Positions 17,032 through 27,500 of a DNA stretch of 45,306 nt are shown in pieces; position 1 is the first letter of the stretch; each line of letters opens with the position of its first letter. Under the pieces are notes generated by a model. That model was not told where the DNA came from. It saw nothing but the letters and a program-made list of their open reading frames with translations, and made no database searches. The stretch covers positions 1 through 45,306 of the forward strand of contig MPMN01000018.1 of the NCBI GenBank assembly GCA_002238525.1, given 5' to 3'. Origin of the DNA: Flavobacteriaceae bacterium bin25 (GTDB lineage Bacteria > Bacteroidota > Bacteroidia > Flavobacteriales > Flavobacteriaceae). The translations under genes and the position numbers were made by a program.

Positions 17032-18147
17032 TTGATTCAAGATCTAAAATCCAATGCTAGAGCCCTTTCAATAGAGACAGCTCACGGAAAGATTGACACA
17101 CCCGTATTTATGCCCGTTGGAACATTGGGTACAGTTAAAGGTGTTATGCAAGAACAATTAAAAGAATCAATAGATGCCCAAATCATACTTGGCAATACCT
17201 ATCATTTGTATTTACGACCCTCTCCAGAAATCATTCAGCAAGCTGGAGGTCTTCATCAATTTATGAGCTGGAATAGACCAATTTTGACTGATTCAGGGGG
17301 CTATCAAGTATTTTCTTTGGCAGGCCGAAGAAAAATAGAAGAACAAGGAGTTGAATTTAAGTCCCATATAGACGGTTCATTACATTTATTTACTCCTGAA
17401 AAGGTAGCTATTATTCAAAGATTAATCGGTGCGGATATTATGATGGCTTTTGATGAATGCCCACCATATCCAGTTTCTTATGACCAGGCGAAACTTTCGA
17501 TGGAAAGGACACATCGTTGGTTAGAGCGCGGACTAAAGTCATTTCATGATTCTTCACCATTTCATGGTTATAATCAAGTTTTTATCCCCATTGCGCAAGG
17601 GAGTGTATTTTCGGATTTACGAGAAAAATCAGCAGAGTACGTTTGTCGAACCGATTCACCAATAAATGCCATAGGTGGACTTTCTGTTGGTGAACCAAAA
17701 GATCTGATGTATCAGATGACCCAAATTGTTTGTTCAATTTTACCAAAAGACAAACCCCGGTATCTCATGGGGGTAGGCACCCCAGAAAACATTCTTGAAT
17801 GTATTGCCCTGGGAGTAGATATGTTTGACTGTGTAATGCCTACTCGAAATGCCCGAAATGGAATGCTCTTTACCATGGATGGAACTATCAACCTAAAGAA
17901 CCGAAAATGGAAATCTGATTTTTCAGCTCTTGACCACCACAAGTATTCCCCTGTTGGAACAAAATACTCTAAGGCTTACTTAAGACACCTTTTCTCGGTA
18001 AACGAATTATTGGGGAAACAAATTGCCAGTATCCATAATTTGGCTTTTTATGTTTGGTTGACAAAAGAAGCTAGGAATAGAATTATAGATGGTAGTTTTG
18101 CATCTTGGAAAAATAAAATTGTCAAAAGTTTGGTAAACCGCTTATAG
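17032..18147 (+). CDS. tgt: Queuine tRNA-ribosyltransferase (tRNA-guanine transglycosylase)
   Basis: A 371-residue TIM-barrel enzyme that swaps guanine 34 for preQ1 in tRNAs with GUN anticodons. Clear motifs: TPVFMPVGTLG, ILGNTYHLYLRP, ILTDSGGYQVFSL with the general-acid Asp, GGLSVGEP, and FDCVMPTRNARNG with the nucleophile Asp. The usual CxCxxC zinc site before YLRHLF is absent; the region reads LDHHKYSPVGTKYSKAYLRHLF, as I recall for other Bacteroidota. The only start in frame is a TTG at 17032, preceded in frame by a stop at 17011, while an ATG at 17010 lies in another frame. The natural N-terminus may be missing a base. The permease gene follows after one base. Confidence 0.93.
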   Translation: MIQDLKSNARALSIETAHGKIDTPVFMPVGTLGTVKGVMQEQLKESIDAQIILGNTYHLYLRPSPEIIQQAGGLHQFMSWNRPILTDSGGYQVFSLAGRRKIEEQGVEFKSHIDGSLHLFTPEKVAIIQRLIGADIMMAFDECPPYPVSYDQAKLSMERTHRWLERGLKSFHDSSPFHGYNQVFIPIAQGSVFSDLREKSAEYVCRTDSPINAIGGLSVGEPKDLMYQMTQIVCSILPKDKPRYLMGVGTPENILECIALGVDMFDCVMPTRNARNGMLFTMDGTINLKNRKWKSDFSALDHHKYSPVGTKYSKAYLRHLFSVNELLGKQIASIHNLAFYVWLTKEARNRIIDGSFASWKNKIVKSLVNRL

Positions 18148-18148
18148 G

Positions 18149-19222
18149 ATGAAAATTCTTGATCGATATATCTTGAAAAAGTATATCGGAACATTTTTCG
18201 TATTGATTTTATTATTTATCCCCATAGGGATAATGGTTGATTTATCCGAGAAGATAGACAAATTTAAAGCCAAAGATGTTCCCTTAGATGAGACTATTCT
18301 CTATTACATAGATTTTACTTGGTATTTCGCCAATTTATTGTACCCCATTTTTCTTTTTTTATCGATTATCTGGTTTACTTCAAAACTTGCCAGCAATTCT
18401 GAAGTAATTGCCATTTTAAGCTCGGGAATATCATTCCGAAGGTTTTTTAGACCATTTATTGTTGGAGCTACTTTTATTTGTCTTTTGGCATTTTTAGTTT
18501 CAATGTATATTGCTCCTTCTGCTAGTGCTGGATATAATGAATTTCGTTATAAGTATTTTGTAAGAAACCCTGAAAGAAATACTCAGGAAGTCTTTCAGCA
18601 GATCAATGAAAAAGAATACATCTATGTAAGCAATTACGATCCCATCAGACAAAGTGCTGATAATTTTGTATTAACTCATTTTGAAGGGAATGAATTAAAA
18701 TTTAAAATCAAAGCTAGTTCTATTCGCTGGCAGAAAGAAGATAGTTTGTTTCGTCTTACCAAGTTCAATCGAAGAAAATTCACCCAAAATGGGGAGCTAT
18801 ATTACCAAGAGACCTTAAAAGACACCATTTTTGATTTTTCTGTTGACGATTTAGCCCCTGTAAACTATGTAGCAGAAACATTACCATTGGGTAGACTCAT
18901 TCGATTTATTCAATTTGAAAGAGATCGAGGTTCACCTTTGTTAAATAGGCATGTGCTAAACCTTCATAAAAGATGGAGTCTACCAATTTCAGTGTTTGTA
19001 CTTACCTTCATCGCAGTGGCGGTAGCCTCAAAAAAAAGAAGAGGGGGAACCGGGTTCAATCTAGCCTTGGGTGTTACTTTAGGTTTTTTATTTGTGTTTT
19101 TTGAGAAAGTGTTGGGTGTACTAGTTGCCAAATCTACTTTTTCACCGATAATAGCTGCTTGGTTTCCTATATTTCTATTTGCGATCATCGGCGTTTATTT
19201 ATTGAGAAAAACTAGCTCGTAA
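18149..19222 (+). CDS. LptF/LptG-family (YjgP/YjgQ) lipopolysaccharide export permease
   Basis: A 357-residue inner-membrane protein of the Lpt ABC exporter, which moves LPS from the inner membrane to the periplasmic bridge. It starts MKILDRYILKKYIGTFFVLILLF, the family's typical N-terminus, has transmembrane segments near residues 15-35, 60-80 and 100-120, a periplasmic beta-rich middle domain (about 130-265), and three C-terminal segments. ASNSEVIAILSSGISFRR is the cytoplasmic coupling loop. LptF and LptG cannot be separated by eye. It begins one base after tgt, so they are cotranscribed. Confidence 0.9.
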   Translation: MKILDRYILKKYIGTFFVLILLFIPIGIMVDLSEKIDKFKAKDVPLDETILYYIDFTWYFANLLYPIFLFLSIIWFTSKLASNSEVIAILSSGISFRRFFRPFIVGATFICLLAFLVSMYIAPSASAGYNEFRYKYFVRNPERNTQEVFQQINEKEYIYVSNYDPIRQSADNFVLTHFEGNELKFKIKASSIRWQKEDSLFRLTKFNRRKFTQNGELYYQETLKDTIFDFSVDDLAPVNYVAETLPLGRLIRFIQFERDRGSPLLNRHVLNLHKRWSLPISVFVLTFIAVAVASKKRRGGTGFNLALGVTLGFLFVFFEKVLGVLVAKSTFSPIIAAWFPIFLFAIIGVYLLRKTSS

Positions 19223-19550
19223 AACACCTTTAGAAATGATGCGGGTTTTACAGATTGAACCGATAGGCTTTACGCTATCACAATTATATAAATGAATTTT
19301 TTGACGATTAAGAATTAGTTTCGAAAAGAACAAATACGTGAACATCAATAAGTTATTTAGGCGCTAGTCAATTTTATTGATAATTTTGGATGACTATAGT
19401 CAAAAACATATGTGAATTAAATTACAAATAAGGTTTTTTGTAGAAATGACGATCGCTTGTTTTAAAATCTGTCTTTTAATAAATAATCACTGATTCAAGT
19501 TTGTGTAATTATTATTTTTACTAAACGAAGATTTCATCCCAATAAGATTT
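19223..19550. other. Intergenic region before accA
   Basis: About 330 AT-rich bases with no supported gene, RNA or strong repeat. It presumably holds the accA promoter. Confidence 0.4.
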
Positions 19551-20510
19551 ATGGAGTATCTAGATTTTGAAAAACCCATCAAGGCATTGAAGGATCAATT
19601 GGAAAAATGTATAGAGCTGGGTCATGAAAACTCGGTAGATGTTTCTGAAACTGTCAGGCAACTAGAGCAAAAGATTGAGCTAACCAAAAAAGAAATATAC
19701 AGTGACTTAACTCCATGGCAAAAAGTTCAATTGTCGAGACATCCCAATAGACCCTACACTCTTGATTATATAGAAGCTTTTTGCAAGCAATCGTTTCTTG
19801 AATTATATGGTGATCGGAATATTGCAGACGATAAAGCCATGGTCGGAGGATTAGGGAAAATAGGCGATCAAAGTTTTATGATTATAGGCACCCAGAAAGG
19901 ATACGATACCCAGTCAAGGCAGTACAGAAATTTTGGTATGGCCAATCCTCAAGGCTACAGAAAAGCTTTAAGATTGATGAAATCGGCAGAAAAATTTCAG
20001 CTACCCATCCTGACGTTGGTTGACACTCCAGGTGCATATCCAGGAATTGAAGCAGAACAACGAGGTCAAGGAGAGGCCATAGCTCGAAATATTTTTGAAA
20101 TGATGAAGTTGCGGGTACCAATAATCGTGTCTATTATTGGTGAAGGAGCTTCAGGAGGAGCTCTAGGAATAGGTGTCGGTGATAGAATTTTGATGTTGGA
20201 AAATACATGGTATTCTGTTATCTCGCCAGAATCCTGCTCCTCAATACTCTGGCGTAGCTGGGATTATAAAGAACAGATGGCCGACCAACTTAAATTAACA
20301 GCCGCTGATATGAAATCAGCCAATATCGTTGATGCTATTGTAAAGGAACCATTAGGTGGAGCGCATTATGAACCCCAGCAAATATTTTCAACCCTTGAGA
20401 AACATATTTTGGAGTGTTATGAACAGTTGAAGGTGATTCCTATAGAAGTGCTTTTAAAACAAAGAAGAAGGAAATACTCCAGAATTGGAAATTTCACAAT
20501 TCAGACGTAA
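19551..20510 (+). CDS. accA: Acetyl-CoA carboxylase, carboxyltransferase subunit alpha
   Basis: A 319-residue cytoplasmic protein that, with AccD, transfers the carboxyl group from biotin to acetyl-CoA to make malonyl-CoA. It starts with the coiled N-terminal region ([21 protein letters not shown]), then [20 protein letters not shown], the Gly-rich oxyanion loops ([22 protein letters not shown] and [15 protein letters not shown]), and [11 protein letters not shown]. Length is normal. It stands apart from accD, as in most Bacteroidota, and precedes dnaB by 107 bases. Confidence 0.96.
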   Translation: MEYLDFEKPIKALKDQLEKCIELGHENSVDVSETVRQLEQKIELTKKEIYSDLTPWQKVQLSRHPNRPYTLDYIEAFCKQSFLELYGDRNIADDKAMVGGLGKIGDQSFMIIGTQKGYDTQSRQYRNFGMANPQGYRKALRLMKSAEKFQLPILTLVDTPGAYPGIEAEQRGQGEAIARNIFEMMKLRVPIIVSIIGEGASGGALGIGVGDRILMLENTWYSVISPESCSSILWRSWDYKEQMADQLKLTAADMKSANIVDAIVKEPLGGAHYEPQQIFSTLEKHILECYEQLKVIPIEVLLKQRRRKYSRIGNFTIQT

Positions 20511-20617
20511 ATGTCTATATCATAGTTGAAAATAATGTTTAATTTTTGTTAAATTAAATCCAATAACTTTTAGATGATATCCAAATATTTGATGATGCGA
20601 CCGATTACATTTGTTGC

Positions 20618-22132
20618 ATGACATTAACCAAAAAGAACTCCCAATTCAAAAGAGAGTCCAATGTAATTCCAATGGAAAAGGGGCGTTTACCTCCCCAAGC
20701 TTTAAAAGTTGAACAGGCAGTCCTTTGTGGGATTTTAATAGATAGGACCAGTTTTGATCGAATTGATGATATTCTCGAACCTGAAATGTTTTATTTGGAG
20801 GAGCATGGTTTGATTTTTTCGGCTGCCACGAATCTCAATAGAAAAGGTAGTGTGGTTGATTTAAAAACGGTGACAGAGCAGTTGATTGAAGATGGTAGTA
20901 TTGATAAAGTTGGTGGTGTGAGTAAGCTCATCAAGCTAAGTCAAAAGGTATCTTCCTCAGCGCATATAGAACATCACGCCAGAATCATTCAGGAGAAGCA
21001 TATTTTGAGATCCCTTATTGAAGTCTCTTCTAATATCATTGAAAAATCCTATGATGAAACCAATAGTGTTTTTGATACTGTAGAATATGCTGAAACCAAA
21101 ATTTATGAGGCCACAAAAAACAAAATAAAAACTCAGGCAGTTAAAATCGATAAATTATTTGAAGAACTCACCCAGCGGTTGGAAAATCAAAAAAATCATG
21201 AAGGGCTGAACGGAGTGGAAACAGGTTTTTCAGAACTTGATAAAATTACAAGTGGTTTTCAACCTAGTGACCTAGTTGTTTTGGCAGCGAGACCAGGAAT
21301 GGGAAAGACAGCATTCATGTTATCTATGGCGAGAAATATTGCTGTAGAAAAGGAGGTTCCTGTAGCTATATTTTCTTTGGAAATGTCGTCAATGCAAGTA
21401 ATGACTCGATTTGTATCTGCTGAGACTAATATCCCAATCAATAAAGTTCGTGATGGTACCTTAGATTCAGACCAGTGGAACGAGATTTATGAAAAGTCTA
21501 CCTCTTTAGGGGATGCTCCAATATTTGTTGATGAAACCCCTCAGTTGTCGATTTATGAGCTACGCTCAAAAGTAAGGAGGCTGTATTCAGAGCATAATAT
21601 TGGTATAATAATGGTGGATTATTTACAATTGATGACAGTTTCTGAAAGAGGGCGACATCAGAACCGAGAACAAACAATTTCTACTATTTCCAGTACCTTA
21701 AAGGGTATAGCAAAAGAATTAGATATACCAGTAGTTGCTCTCTCTCAATTGAATAGAGCTGTAGAGCGAAGGGATAAGTCAAGACCACAATTGTCTGATT
21801 TGAGGGAATCGGGAGCAATTGAACAAGATGCTGATATTGTGGCGTTTCTTTACCGCCCTGAGTATTATAATATGGATCATTGGGAGGATGGTACTCCGAC
21901 TGAAAATGAGGCTGAAATTATCATTTCAAAGCATCGAAATGGCGCTACCGGTCAAATCCGTATAGGATTTAATGCACCTATAAGCAAGTTCACTAATGAT
22001 CGTCCTGAATTGGGTAGCATTTACTACAAGGAACAGTACAAGTTATCCTCAAAGATGAATGATGACAAGCCATATTCAGATGGTAGAGATGGTGTTAAAA
22101 ACCCTGATGAAGAGGAACCTACTCCATTTTGA
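20618..22132 (+). CDS. dnaB: Replicative DNA helicase DnaB
   Basis: A 504-residue hexameric helicase that unwinds DNA at the replication fork. The N-terminal primase-binding domain (about 25-130) begins PPQALKVEQAVLCGILID. The RecA-like core has Walker A ARPGMGKTAFML, Walker B IIMVDYLQLM, the SQLNRAVERR arginine region, and DLRESGAIEQDADIVAFLYRPEYY. There is no intein. The C-terminal tail is acidic (GVKNPDEEEPTPF), as is common in Bacteroidota. The ATG at 20618 is the first good start. Confidence 0.96.
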   Translation: MTLTKKNSQFKRESNVIPMEKGRLPPQALKVEQAVLCGILIDRTSFDRIDDILEPEMFYLEEHGLIFSAATNLNRKGSVVDLKTVTEQLIEDGSIDKVGGVSKLIKLSQKVSSSAHIEHHARIIQEKHILRSLIEVSSNIIEKSYDETNSVFDTVEYAETKIYEATKNKIKTQAVKIDKLFEELTQRLENQKNHEGLNGVETGFSELDKITSGFQPSDLVVLAARPGMGKTAFMLSMARNIAVEKEVPVAIFSLEMSSMQVMTRFVSAETNIPINKVRDGTLDSDQWNEIYEKSTSLGDAPIFVDETPQLSIYELRSKVRRLYSEHNIGIIMVDYLQLMTVSERGRHQNREQTISTISSTLKGIAKELDIPVVALSQLNRAVERRDKSRPQLSDLRESGAIEQDADIVAFLYRPEYYNMDHWEDGTPTENEAEIIISKHRNGATGQIRIGFNAPISKFTNDRPELGSIYYKEQYKLSSKMNDDKPYSDGRDGVKNPDEEEPTPF

Positions 22133-22198
22133 ATTTCTTGCTATCTTGAATGTAACAAACTATACACTTTAGAGTCCTTAGAGTAAACCAATTGAACC

Positions 22199-22444
22199 AT
22201 GCCTAAATTATTTATAGCTTTTGCGTTTATTTTTCTCAGTTCGTGTATGGCGGTTAAATTTCCTTCTGAAATAAAAGTGAGTTTAGATTTGCCAGAAAAT
22301 ATGACTGAAGAGAATATGTCTAAGCTGATTGATAAAATTCCTGATAAGCTGTCAAAAAAGAATGTTAAAGTTTATGTTGCAGTTCCTAAAGGAGTAAAAC
22401 CTCAGGTAAAGGAGGATGTTTCTATTGGACCACGAATTCAATAG
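22199..22444 (+). CDS. Small predicted lipoprotein
   Basis: An 81-residue protein with a hydrophobic signal ending LSSC (Cys16), a standard lipobox, followed by a charged region (SLDLPENMTEENMSKLIDKIPDKLSKK). Its Asp/Glu/Lys-rich body has no domain I recognise. It lies 66 bases after dnaB on the same strand and converges on rimBK. The signal makes it a credible gene, but its function is unknown. Confidence 0.65.
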   Translation: MPKLFIAFAFIFLSSCMAVKFPSEIKVSLDLPENMTEENMSKLIDKIPDKLSKKNVKVYVAVPKGVKPQVKEDVSIGPRIQ

Positions 22445-22490
22445 AAACCACTTGTTCTTGTGGATTTATGTACGATGGTACAGGAGCGGC

Positions 22491-23873
22491 TTATTCTTCC
22501 TGAGCGTATTTTAGTTTTCGTTCGATTGAGGCGACCATCTCACTGGCGATATCTTTTCCAGTTGCTGCCTCTATCCCTTCTAGACCGGGTGATGAATTGA
22601 CTTCAAGGAGAAGGGGACCTTTGTTTGATCGAATAATATCGACTCCTGCTACAGATAGATTGAGTGCTTTTGCAGCTCGAACGGCCAGGTGTCTTTCATC
22701 GGCTTTTATTTTTGCTTTTGAGGCTACGCCGCCCAGATGTACATTGGCTCTAAATTCTCCGGCGGTTGCTTCTCTTTGAATAGAGCCAACTACTTTACTA
22801 TCCACGACGAAACATCGTAAGTCTTTACCGCCAGCTTCTTTGATGAATTCTTGTACCAATATATTGGCTTGAAGACTCTTAAAGGCATTGATGACGCTTT
22901 CAGCTGCTTTGGCTGTTTCTGCCAGAACTACTCCTTTGCCTTGAGTACTTTGGAGGACTTTAACTACCAGGGGTGCCCCTCCTACCATGGAGATGAGATC
23001 CTTGGTATTTTGGGGTGATTTTGCCATACCTGTGGTGGGAACATTTAGTTTGTGTAATGAAAATATCTGGGAAGAATAAAGTTTATCTCTTGATCTTGTG
23101 ATAGATTCAGCAGAGTTTAGGCAGTAGGTTCCAATTGAGTGAAATTGCCGCAACAATGCACAGCCATAAAAGGTCATTGAAGGTCTAATTCTGGGAATGA
23201 CTGCATCTAAATGATTCAAGATTGTTCCATCACGGTACCGAATTTCTGGAGTATCGGTATCTAGTTTCATGTAGCAATGTTGGATATTGTAGAAGTGCAT
23301 TGTATGTCCCCGAGCATTGCCGGCTTCGATGATCCTTTTGTTTGAATAAAGATTTCTATTGGATGCCAACAATCCTATATTCAAACCGGATTTTTGGACT
23401 AGGAGATGGCCATAGATGTCATTTAGTTGTTCTTTGGTGATTTTTCTGAGCACTTGGTTTTGTTGTGTGTCAATAATAAATCGTCCTTTGAGTGCTTCTC
23501 TCCCCAATAACATTCTGAAGTCCATTCCATCTCTATTGGCTAGAGTTAGTTCAATATCAAATTCCAAATCGCCGATATTCACTGGAGTTTTAATCACATA
23601 TCTCTTTTCGATTACACCTGAGGAGCTCTTGACATTTCTTATATCAATGACTTTTGCTTTACAATCTATTAAGATGCTGAGGTTATCTTCGAAAGGGTTC
23701 ACTTCAAATTCAACCCAAAGTTCTCCTTTAATTTTTTTTCTTTTGATATTCTTGGCTTGAATTGATGATGTTTTGGCTCCTGAGTCCACTCTAGCCAATA
23801 TAGCGGGGATATTTAATTCTTTAAATGAACACCATTCAATTTCACCTATAATTGTTTGTTTGTTATCCATCAA
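22491..23873 (-). CDS. RimB-RimK fusion: retropepsin-like domain joined to a RimK ATP-grasp glutamate ligase
   Basis: A 460-residue protein. Residues 1-150 form the RimB-like (Zn_protease, PF05618) fold with the retropepsin active site ARVDSGAKTSSI (about 27-38) and MLLGREALKGRFIID. Residues from about 163 (GLNIGLLASNRNLYSNKRI) to 460 are a complete RimK: PRIRPSMTFYGCALLRQF, the ATP-grasp lysine loop (PLVVKVLQSTQGKGVVL), QEFIKEAGGKDLRCFVVD, and the metal-binding LLLEVNSSPGLEGIE. RimK adds glutamates to the C-terminus of ribosomal protein S6, and RimB removes or trims them in Pseudomonas. Putting both on one chain suggests a self-contained adjustable modification. Target unproven. Confidence 0.9.
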   Translation of the reverse strand: MMDNKQTIIGEIEWCSFKELNIPAILARVDSGAKTSSIQAKNIKRKKIKGELWVEFEVNPFEDNLSILIDCKAKVIDIRNVKSSSGVIEKRYVIKTPVNIGDLEFDIELTLANRDGMDFRMLLGREALKGRFIIDTQQNQVLRKITKEQLNDIYGHLLVQKSGLNIGLLASNRNLYSNKRIIEAGNARGHTMHFYNIQHCYMKLDTDTPEIRYRDGTILNHLDAVIPRIRPSMTFYGCALLRQFHSIGTYCLNSAESITRSRDKLYSSQIFSLHKLNVPTTGMAKSPQNTKDLISMVGGAPLVVKVLQSTQGKGVVLAETAKAAESVINAFKSLQANILVQEFIKEAGGKDLRCFVVDSKVVGSIQREATAGEFRANVHLGGVASKAKIKADERHLAVRAAKALNLSVAGVDIIRSNKGPLLLEVNSSPGLEGIEAATGKDIASEMVASIERKLKYAQEE

Positions 23874-24527
23874 TTAGTCTTAAGACAAATTTAAGTAATC
23901 AATAATAGGGCACAAATGTTTTGTTTTCTCAATTTTATGTTGGCTATGAACATTATTAGCTGATTTAACTTCTTCCTAGTCCTTTCAGACAGAATTGAGG
24001 TGGTGTGCTATGGTCGGGAATACCGTCTAAAATTCTCAACCTTAAAACAGCGACAGAAAACCGTGTGGTCTTTAGTGAAGCCTTTAATTTTAACATACGA
24101 AATAGGATACCATTGTGAAACAACTGTAGTTAATACAGCATCATGGGTTGCTATGCCTTAGGACCTCTTTGTTTTTTTACCGGCTTTTTTTATTGCTGAA
24201 CAGATATTTTTTTATTGATTTTCAATCAATAATAGAGATCACTTGTGATAAAAGTATGCATCCGAGGTTAGATGTAATCCAGCGTTAATTCTTTGCTCTT
24301 CATTGGAACGATTTGGATAGGCATATTAGTTATTCCTTTGGCAACTTCGCAGATCTTCGTTTTCTGGCATCGCAGGTTGGTATCATCAAGAGAGACACAT
24401 AGTTTGGTTTAAAAAGTAACGTTGCTATGAATAAAAAGATTCAATCATAAAGTTGGTATTTTGAGTTGATCGAAGGGTGATAATTAGTGTAGTCGGGGCA
24501 TTCTTGTAGTAAGTGTTTAACTTAGTT
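23874..24527. other. Gene-free region between rimBK and the T9SS metalloprotease
   Basis: About 650 bases with no supported gene. TTATTGATT-ttc-AATCAATAA (24212-24232) is a perfect 9-bp inverted repeat with a 3-base loop. A poly-T run precedes it on the plus strand, which is the wrong side for a terminator in either flanking gene, so it is more likely a protein-binding site or a relic. Confidence 0.45.
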
Positions 24528-27500
24528 ATGAAGTATATTGCACAGAACAATCTTAAGAAATTAAACAAATCTATTTTCAAATTTTTCAGGTTGAAGCACT
24601 ATTGGTGTTGATATTGGTTTTTATCAGTCAGGGGATTTCGTCGCAAAACTACTGGTCAACAGTTGATTCTCCAATGGTTCAAACACCTAATTTATTCGAG
24701 GATCAGCAAGAACATTATTACAGATTAGATCTTGATAATTTCACTGCTCATATTAATGCAAGGTCAACCAATATAATCGTTGAACTACCAAATGAATTAG
24801 GTGAATTTGAAACCTTTGTTTTAAAACCAATTGGAGTATTATCTCCTGAACTACAAAAAGAATTCTCTCGAATTAAAACCTTTAAAGGATGGAGTAGGCA
24901 ACGACCGGATGTAAAAGTTCGTATCACATTGTCAGGTAGGGGATTTAATCAATGGTTAATCGTTGATAAGAACACTGAATACTTTGTTCAGCCAAGCTGG
25001 ATTGATAACGATCTTCATTATGGATATACTAAATCAAAAAAGAGACCATATGTCAATTGTAAAAGACACTCTTATCAAAATGCACTCAGAACAAGAAGCC
25101 AGGATAACTCGGTTCAACCAAAACCTAATAATAACAGATACATCATCAGACTTGCAATAGCAGTGAATAGTGATTATACAAAAGTGTGGTCAGATGATGA
25201 TGATACCAATGGTTCTAAAAAAGAAGATGCGCTAGCAGCAATAGTCAGTACCATCAATAGAGTAAATGAGATTTATGAAAGAGATCTTCAGTTAAAATTT
25301 ATGTTGGTTTCGGGTACAAATCTAGTGTTTGATGATCCTGATAATGACCCATTTGAAGAATTAGATTCATTTGAGGTAGCAAGAGTCATCAAAATGGTTA
25401 TGTCTAATGATAGTTTTGATTTAGGTCATGGTTTTTCAGCGGGAAACAACTATGGTGAAGCATGTATTAAGTGTTTATGCGACGATCAAGAAAAAGCACA
25501 AGGATTCTCCTCTCATAATTTTGGTGATCGTAGTTTAGAATTTATGAATGATCACTTTGATATTGATTTTGTTTGTCATGAGATCGGACATCAAGTGGGT
25601 GCGGTGCATACTTTTTCACTAAGCGATGAATATTATAATTCAAATGTTGAACCAGCAAGCGGTTCAACTATTATGGGATATGCAGGGATATCTAGAGAAA
25701 ATGATATCCAAGAACATACAAGTCCATATTTTCATTTTAAATCAATACAGCAGATTCGTGGGCATCTTCTGAGTTCAATCTGTTTGAATCAAATTGAGCC
25801 AATTGAATTAGAACCCATTAAAGTTGAAATTTCAGCACCTACTTATGATATTCCACTAGGAACACCTTTCGAATTATCTATTGGAAATGTGGAGATCCCC
25901 CAAGATTATACAGTCGAATACAATTGGGAACAGCTAGATCATGGTGTTGTCATTAGAGAGGATTTCTTATCAACAAATCTCTATGGAACTATAGCTCGCT
26001 CATTCCCACCAAAAGAAATTTCAACTAGAAAAATCCCCAGACTTAGAAACCTAAAAGTAGGTAAACTGGCGGTTCAGACTCCCCTAAATGATTTTGACAA
26101 TGATAACTGGGAGACTGTCCCAGAGGTAGAAAGACAACTTAAATGGGGGCTTTCAATGAGAGCAACCAATCAAGATATTTATGCTGTGTTTATGGATTCC
26201 TTGTACGTTAATGTCTGGAATGATGCTAGTGAATTCAAAGTGTTGCTGGACAAAGATGAAAATAAAATGTGGGAAACAGGTCAACTAAAAAAAATAGTTT
26301 GGAATGTTGGTAACACGGATAAAGATCCAATTAACACATCAGCAGTAGACATTTTGCTTTCAGTAGATGGAGGAGAAAATTTTGATTTTGTGCTTGATGA
26401 AGAAACTCCTAATGATGGACAACAACTGATTCGTATTCCCTCAAGTATTGAAACAAATGATGCGCGGATCAAAATTGTAGCAACCAATTCAATTTATTTT
26501 ACAATTAACCCATCTCCAATTAAAATAGTCAATAGACCTTTTGTTGTGTCTATTAATCCATATGAAATTAAATCTTGTTCAAAAGATGAATTAGAACTGA
26601 CCTATGAAATTGAATTTATAGATGGGTTTCAGGATTCAGTAGAACTTTTTATAAAGAATATTCCTGAAAATACAAATGCCACAATCATTTCAGAAGTTGA
26701 CATTCAAAACAAACAGAAAGGAAAAATAAATGTATCTGGGTTGAGCAATATAGCTTCTGGTGAATACACAATATCAATAGGTGCTAGAACAAGGGATTAT
26801 GAATATGAATTTCAGTCTATTGTGGAAGTTGAATCAAATATAGTTGAACGACCTGAGTTACTTATGCCAGAAAACAAAAAGGAAAAAGTATCTCTTCGTC
26901 CAGTTTTAAAGTGGACCTCTAATGAATTGGCAAACCGCTATATTGTTGAGTTGAGCAAAAGTGCTGATTTTGAGTCAGTATTGATTTCTAAGGAAGTATA
27001 TACTAATGAATTTACAGTTCCCAAATTGGAATCTAATCAAAGGTATTATTGGCGAGTTAAATCTATCAGTGGATGCTCGGAATCTCCCCATAGCGGAGTT
27101 AAAGAATTTACTACTGAAGAAATTGTTTGTAGAACTATATCATTTTCAAATCAGCCTATAAAGGTCAAAGAACAAGGTTTCACCGAGATATCTATTTTAA
27201 GTTCTTTTGATACTGAAATTTTGGACTTAGATGTTTATTTGGATATTGAACATGAGTATTTGGAAGATCTAAAAATTACTTTGATTAGTCCAGATGGAGT
27301 TGAAATACTGTTAATGTCTTCTAATAGGAAAAAATTTGATGAATCTATAAGGTTAACCTTAGATGGTGAAGCCACTACGCATATTTCTCAAGATTATTTG
27401 AATCAAGATGGTATATATAGACCTCATGGGAGCTTAAAGCAACTCCATAATACGATACCTAAAGGGAAGTGGAAGATATTATTTGAAGATAGATTGCGAA

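Noticed and set aside
24212-24232. Perfect 9-bp inverted repeat as a transcription terminator
   Set aside because: The T run precedes the stem on the plus strand and no gene ends there on either strand, so the orientation is wrong.
24963-25160. Plus-strand frame inside the metalloprotease in another register
   Set aside because: It overlaps the protease coding region and has no motif.
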